This document shows positions 61,601-64,000 of a stretch of 64,000 nt of DNA, piece after piece. Source of the stretch: an uncultured Saprospiraceae bacterium (GTDB taxonomy: Bacteria > Bacteroidota > Bacteroidia > Chitinophagales > Saprospiraceae). Positions within the stretch are counted from its first letter, which is position 1. Every line of letters starts with the position of its first letter. Both the position numbers and the translations under genes were made by a program. The notes beneath the pieces are model-generated. The model did no database searches. It was not told where the DNA came from and worked only from the letters and a program-made list of their open reading frames with translations. The stretch spans positions 372,001-436,000 of the forward strand of contig CALLPI010000008.1 in the NCBI GenBank assembly GCA_938015595.1. The letters run 5' to 3'.

Positions 61601-64000
61601 TCACCAGCCGCCGGTCACTTTAAAGGTCTCGAACGCGTTTTCCTTGCCCGCCCGAATGCGCAGCAAATATACAGCTTTAGCCAAACGATTACCCAACTCA
61701 ATCGTAGTGTAAGCGCCTGGATTGGCTACTTGCCCCTGTTGCACTAGGCGGCCAGCCGTGTCATAGAGTTGGTATTCGAGGCTTTGCTCCACCAGTCCGT
61801 TGAACGTAATACCGATGCGGTTGTCAAAAGGCAGCGGGAATACCCGGTTGACCAAACTCGAAGCCGGACTGCGCTGCATGGCAATAACGGGCGAGTAAAA
61901 GACGTAATTGTACTCGGTAGGCTGATTTTCGTTGATAACGCGCAGGCGAAAGAAGTACAGGTTGCGCAAGCCCAGCGACGTATGGCTGTACGATTGCGGT
62001 TCGGCGGTGAGGATGCCTGTGGCGTTCACCGTGGCGATCTTCTCAAAGTCGCGGCCATTGACGGAGCGCTCCACCTCTATTTGCCGGCAGTAAAACTCAG
62101 GAACGGTGCTCCAATCCAGGCGGATTTCGGTAGTGTTGGGGAAACTGCCCCGGAAGTCGGTGAGTTGGGTACGCAGTTCGCCTTCGTATTTGGTAATGCG
62201 CACGTCGTCTAGGGCTATGCCTGCGTGGGTGCCTGTACCATCCGACTGAAACACAAAGCGGAAGGCTACATTGGGCTGCCCGGCGAGAAAACTGACGTTC
62301 ACCTTAAATTCCTCCCAGTTGAGCCGGTTGGCGGTAAAGTAAGATTCGCCTATGGGAAACGCAGCTCCTGGCACATTGGTGTTGCGGTAGTTGTACCAGC
62401 TGGGCAGGGTCTGGTTGACGAGTGGCTGCCAAGTGCGACCGCGGTCAGTAGAGTACTCTACGCGCAGGCCGTCTAGCCCGTTGTGAATTTCCCACTTGCC
62501 CCAGAAGCTGAAGCTGTACAAGCTAGTGTCCGAAAAGTCAAAGTTGGGTAAGTACAGCAAGGCACGGGTGTTGGGCTGATAAAATATTTCCTGCGGCCCC
62601 AGCACGTAGGCAAACTGGCCACTGCGTGTGCCGCTCTTGCGGGGCACGCTGGACTGCCCCCGCACAAAAGCAGAGCCGCTGAGCGTCACCACGCCCTGCT
62701 GCTCGGTAAAGCCTTCAAAATCGCCACCATAAGCCGGGCGGTCGGGTGTGTAGGGCAATGGCCGGTTGGGCATCACCTGGTGGGTGGCTTCGGTGCTTAG
62801 ATTGCCGTTGATAGTTAGGCGCACGGTGTATGTGCCCACACTGGGGAAGGTGTACTCCGGATCAGGCTGCGTAGAGGTGGTACCATCACCAAACTCCCAC
62901 AGGTAAGAAGCGGCGTTTGAGGAAAGGCTGCCTCTGAAGCGTACCGGCGTCCCCAGGTAAGAAATGGGTTCAAAGGAGGCTCTGGCGGCGGGTTCGGCAA
63001 ATACTTCAGTAGTATACATGCCACGGCCATGGGTAGCGGCCAGCACCACGCGGTCAGAGCGGCGCACCTTGAGCATATCTGTGCGTACCAAAGGTGTGCC
63101 CAGGCCAGGTAGTGGCGGCAGCCACAGGGTGTTGGCGCCGTCCAATTGTTCAGTAAGCCATACCCCAGCTTCGGTAGCAATCATAGCCTGGCGGTTGTTG
63201 GCTGGGTTGAAGATGCCCCAGCGCACAGGCATGTCGGGCAGATTGCCTTCCACGTTGATCCAGTTTTGGCCGCCATTGAAACTCTCGAATACGCTGGGCA
63301 CGCCATAGTTGGACACCGTAGCCAGCAAGTGCTCGGGGTTGCCTAGTTCTACATCAATATTGGATACCGTGCCTGGAAGCGGAGCAAGAGCTACCCCTGT
63401 GGCGGTGGTTCCGGTGTGGGCATTGTCCACGCGTAAGATACGACCATTGCTAAATGAGCCGAAGTACACGCGGTTAGGGGTATTGGGGTCCACTGTTATA
63501 CAGGAAATGTTAACGCTAAAATTTTGAATGTCCACCAGTTGACGCTCACCAGAGAGTACATTCCATCGGAAGAAGTCACCGCCGCTGGAGTCGGTCTGCG
63601 AATATAGGATCTTAGAGCGGCTGTCGTAGTCAGAGGGGCTGATGAAACGACCATTGAAACTAGCGGCATTAGAGAAAGTAAGGCCGCCGTCGGTGCTGAG
63701 CGAGTAGTTGGCAAACTGCGACGACACCATCTGTATGTTAGGGTCTTCCTGGTCAATGTGGCAAAACGTGCCGTCGCCACCACGCACAGAGCGAGCCGAG
63801 GCAATATCTGGCCCATTGAGTTGCAGGGAGTTGTTGTCTTGTGTACCGCCCAGCATGTAGTTAGACCCAGCCTCGGGGTGTAAGGCACAGGCGTAAAATT
63901 GTGTGACGTTGAAGTTGCGCTTGCGGCTGGGTACAGTGGCGGAGGAGCCAGTAGTGCTGCGATAAATGCCACCGTCGTTGCCGAAATAGATGACGTTTTG
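61601..64000 (-). CDS. T9SS type A cargo with repeat-propeller-like domain and PKD domain (5' end beyond window)
   Basis: The frame is open to the right edge, so at least 799 residues of the C-terminal part are visible and the start is not in the window. The first part (QNVIYFGNDGGIYRST ... LGGTQDNNS) has repeating YVTN/VPS10-like units (SNFSTDGGLTF-type phrases, GRILRVDNAHTG, ENLLATVSNYGVPSVFESFNGG), as in beta-propeller surface proteins. A PKD domain (SYLWEFGDGTTSTQPDPEYTF) follows, then a carbohydrate-binding-like segment and a YCRQIEVERSVNGRDFEKI module. A final type A tail (VFPLPFDNRIGITF ... LRIRAGKENAFETFKV) closes it. It is a large surface-exported protein of unknown ligand. Confidence 0.85.
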   Translation of the reverse strand, partial: QNVIYFGNDGGIYRSTTGSSATVPSRKRNFNVTQFYACALHPEAGSNYMLGGTQDNNSLQLNGPDIASARSVRGGDGTFCHIDQEDPNIQMVSSQFANYSLSTDGGLTFSNAASFNGRFISPSDYDSRSKILYSQTDSSGGDFFRWNVLSGERQLVDIQNFSVNISCITVDPNTPNRVYFGSFSNGRILRVDNAHTGTTATGVALAPLPGTVSNIDVELGNPEHLLATVSNYGVPSVFESFNGGQNWINVEGNLPDMPVRWGIFNPANNRQAMIATEAGVWLTEQLDGANTLWLPPLPGLGTPLVRTDMLKVRRSDRVVLAATHGRGMYTTEVFAEPAARASFEPISYLGTPVRFRGSLSSNAASYLWEFGDGTTSTQPDPEYTFPSVGTYTVRLTINGNLSTEATHQVMPNRPLPYTPDRPAYGGDFEGFTEQQGVVTLSGSAFVRGQSSVPRKSGTRSGQFAYVLGPQEIFYQPNTRALLYLPNFDFSDTSLYSFSFWGKWEIHNGLDGLRVEYSTDRGRTWQPLVNQTLPSWYNYRNTNVPGAAFPIGESYFTANRLNWEEFKVNVSFLAGQPNVAFRFVFQSDGTGTHAGIALDDVRITKYEGELRTQLTDFRGSFPNTTEIRLDWSTVPEFYCRQIEVERSVNGRDFEKIATVNATGILTAEPQSYSHTSLGLRNLYFFRLRVINENQPTEYNYVFYSPVIAMQRSPASSLVNRVFPLPFDNRIGITFNGLVEQSLEYQLYDTAGRLVQQGQVANPGAYTTIELGNRLAKAVYLLRIRAGKENAFETFKVTGGW

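Overview
The window is a piece of a Bacteroidota chromosome, moderately GC-rich and gene-dense. Three independent signs support the phylum. Two type IX secretion system (T9SS) components are present, SprA and PorQ. Six secreted proteins end in T9SS sorting domains. Several genes and tRNAs are preceded by the Bacteroidota -7 promoter element TAnnTTTG, once with a TTG box exactly 19 bp upstream. The class cannot be fixed from sequence reading alone.

Layout. 1-8.4 kb: the end of an unknown membrane protein, lpxB (lipid A), a 2101-residue type B T9SS cargo adhesin with a cohesin-like domain, and ribA. 8.4-12.7 kb: a small secreted protein, a di-iron membrane hydroxylase, a wrecked caspase-like gene, and a type A T9SS cargo protein. 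13.2-25.3 kb: AI-2E-type exporter, truA, MATE exporter, tRNA-Ala, a tocopherol-cyclase-like protein, several small or membrane proteins, lepA, porQ, a secreted alpha/beta hydrolase with a T9SS tail, and a phospholipid-methyltransferase-like enzyme. 25.8-30.9 kb: a co-directional run (small membrane protein, mutL, two rhomboid proteases, an exonuclease/endonuclease/phosphatase-fold protein), then priA on the other strand. 33.4-40 kb: the most accessory-looking part, with long intergenic spaces, a PiT-like permease facing an OprP-like porin, a type A cargo, ribH, two copies of a roughly 70-bp palindromic repeat, and a decayed DDE transposase. 40-45.9 kb: a TonB-dependent receptor, a BON-LysM protein, an unknown exported protein, a probably frameshifted Cys-rich secreted protein behind a 15-base homopolymer, hscB, two tRNA-Leu genes and ruvA. 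45.9-57.1 kb: sprA (2469 aa), a nucleoside-phosphorylase-like DUF6909 protein and an Omp28/thioredoxin-like T9SS cargo. 57.1-64 kb: tRNA-Lys, a TrmH-type methyltransferase, an EVE protein, queD, a second membrane hydroxylase, a serine beta-lactamase-fold hydrolase, and a large T9SS cargo that runs off the window.

How the genes fit together. The unifying theme is export to the cell surface: SprA is the outer-membrane translocon, PorQ belongs to the surface-attachment complex, and the six cargo proteins are likely clients. Around them sit ordinary housekeeping genes for DNA repair, translation, riboflavin, queuosine, lipid A and Fe-S assembly. I see no CRISPR array, prophage, restriction system or biosynthetic gene cluster. 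The less familiar items are the cohesin-bearing adhesin, the caspase relic, the palindromic repeat pair, promoters placed so close to start codons that the mRNAs should be leaderless, and tRNA terminator hairpins that run into the next gene's start.
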